From Strigops habroptila (Eukaryota > Chordata > Aves > Psittaciformes > Psittacidae), in contig NC_044302.2 of the NCBI RefSeq assembly GCF_004027225.2, positions 74,249,239 to 74,313,238 of the forward strand: DNA of 64,000 nucleotides, written 5' to 3'. Both the position numbers and the translations under genes were made by a program. Position 1 is the stretch's first letter. The number at the start of each line of letters is the position of its first letter. This document shows, piece by piece, positions 63,601-64,000 of this stretch. The notes under the pieces are model-generated. The model was not told the origin of the DNA and made no database searches. It saw only the letters and a list, made by a program, of their open reading frames with translations.

Positions 63601-64000
63601 GTTTCACCGCAGGAAAGCTTAGGATGCTGCCAAAAGCTGTAAGTAGGTCAGCCTTGCATTGGGCTTGCTTTATGCCCAAGATGTCCAAGTCGTACGTCTA
63701 TCCATGTCAGCCTGCAGTATGGCACTGTCACAGCCAGTCACATGCTGTAAGTTTTGTACTGAGTGTGCAGGGCCTCAGGGCTGAGGTTTGACATGCTTGG
63801 TCTGGCTGATCTTTAATTTGTGTTATTTGGTTTACCTGTGGCAGCAGCTTCTCTAACCAACCAGGTGTCTATTGCTATTTTGTTTTACTCTTTTATCCTT
63901 GTGTATTACAACCATAGTTTTTTAAAGCTAGCAGCAACAAGCCAGCATTCTGTGTAGAATGAGGTATTTATGGCTGTAATGTAACGATTCATCATAGAGA

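Larger units (their letters stand above)
60331..64000. other. Downstream flank of ZNG1
   Basis: About 3.7 kb with no recognised gene, RNA or complete mobile element beyond a CR1 tail at 60588-60668. Neither FOXD4-like forkhead sequence nor PGM5 exons, neighbours of CBWD copies in mammals, were recognised. The 114-codon ORF at 62411-62755 has no family resemblance. Confidence 0.65.

Overview
This is vertebrate nuclear DNA, almost certainly from a bird. Short coding exons with GT/AG splice sites are spread through AT-rich introns, two GC-rich promoter islands are present, and the interspersed repeats are CR1 LINE pieces plus a long terminal repeat of a kind I associate with bird genomes. There is no bacterial gene organisation, CRISPR array, rRNA or recognisable tRNA. 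The species cannot be named from the sequence.

The window holds parts of two divergently transcribed genes. On the minus strand, from 27830 down to the left edge, are the first five coding exons of DOCK8, a guanine nucleotide exchange factor for CDC42. They encode residues 1-161 and the fifth exon runs off the left edge. On the plus strand, from 35020 to 59724, is a complete 15-exon gene for ZNG1 (CBWD1, COBW domain-containing protein), a zinc-transferring GTPase. All exon phases join, giving 365 codons and a stop. The two starts are 7.2 kb apart, each in its own CpG-rich island (about 27.25-28.67 kb and 34.6-35.4 kb). DOCK8 and CBWD1 are also neighbours on human chromosome 9p24. The equivalent bird block lies near KANK1 and DMRT1 on the Z chromosome, so Z linkage is likely but inferred.

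Region by region: 1-27.8 kb is DOCK8 exons 5 to 1 and their introns, with CR1 remnants concentrated at 13-14 kb and 19.8-23.4 kb and an LTR fragment at 8.65 kb. 27.2-28.7 kb is the DOCK8 promoter island. 28.7-34.5 kb is intergenic with no recognised gene. 34.6-59.7 kb is ZNG1, with CR1 copies in introns 4, 6 and 11. 59.7-60.3 kb is a solo LTR. 60.3-64 kb is downstream sequence with no recognised gene.

The most notable observation is that the solo LTR (59712-60330, flanked by a 5-base near-duplication) lies inside the last ZNG1 coding exon. The final three codons and the stop are read from LTR sequence. The likely lost ancestral tail may survive as a remnant just beyond the LTR. I found no candidate for a wholly new biological system; the rest is conserved vertebrate gene structure with ordinary repeat decay.
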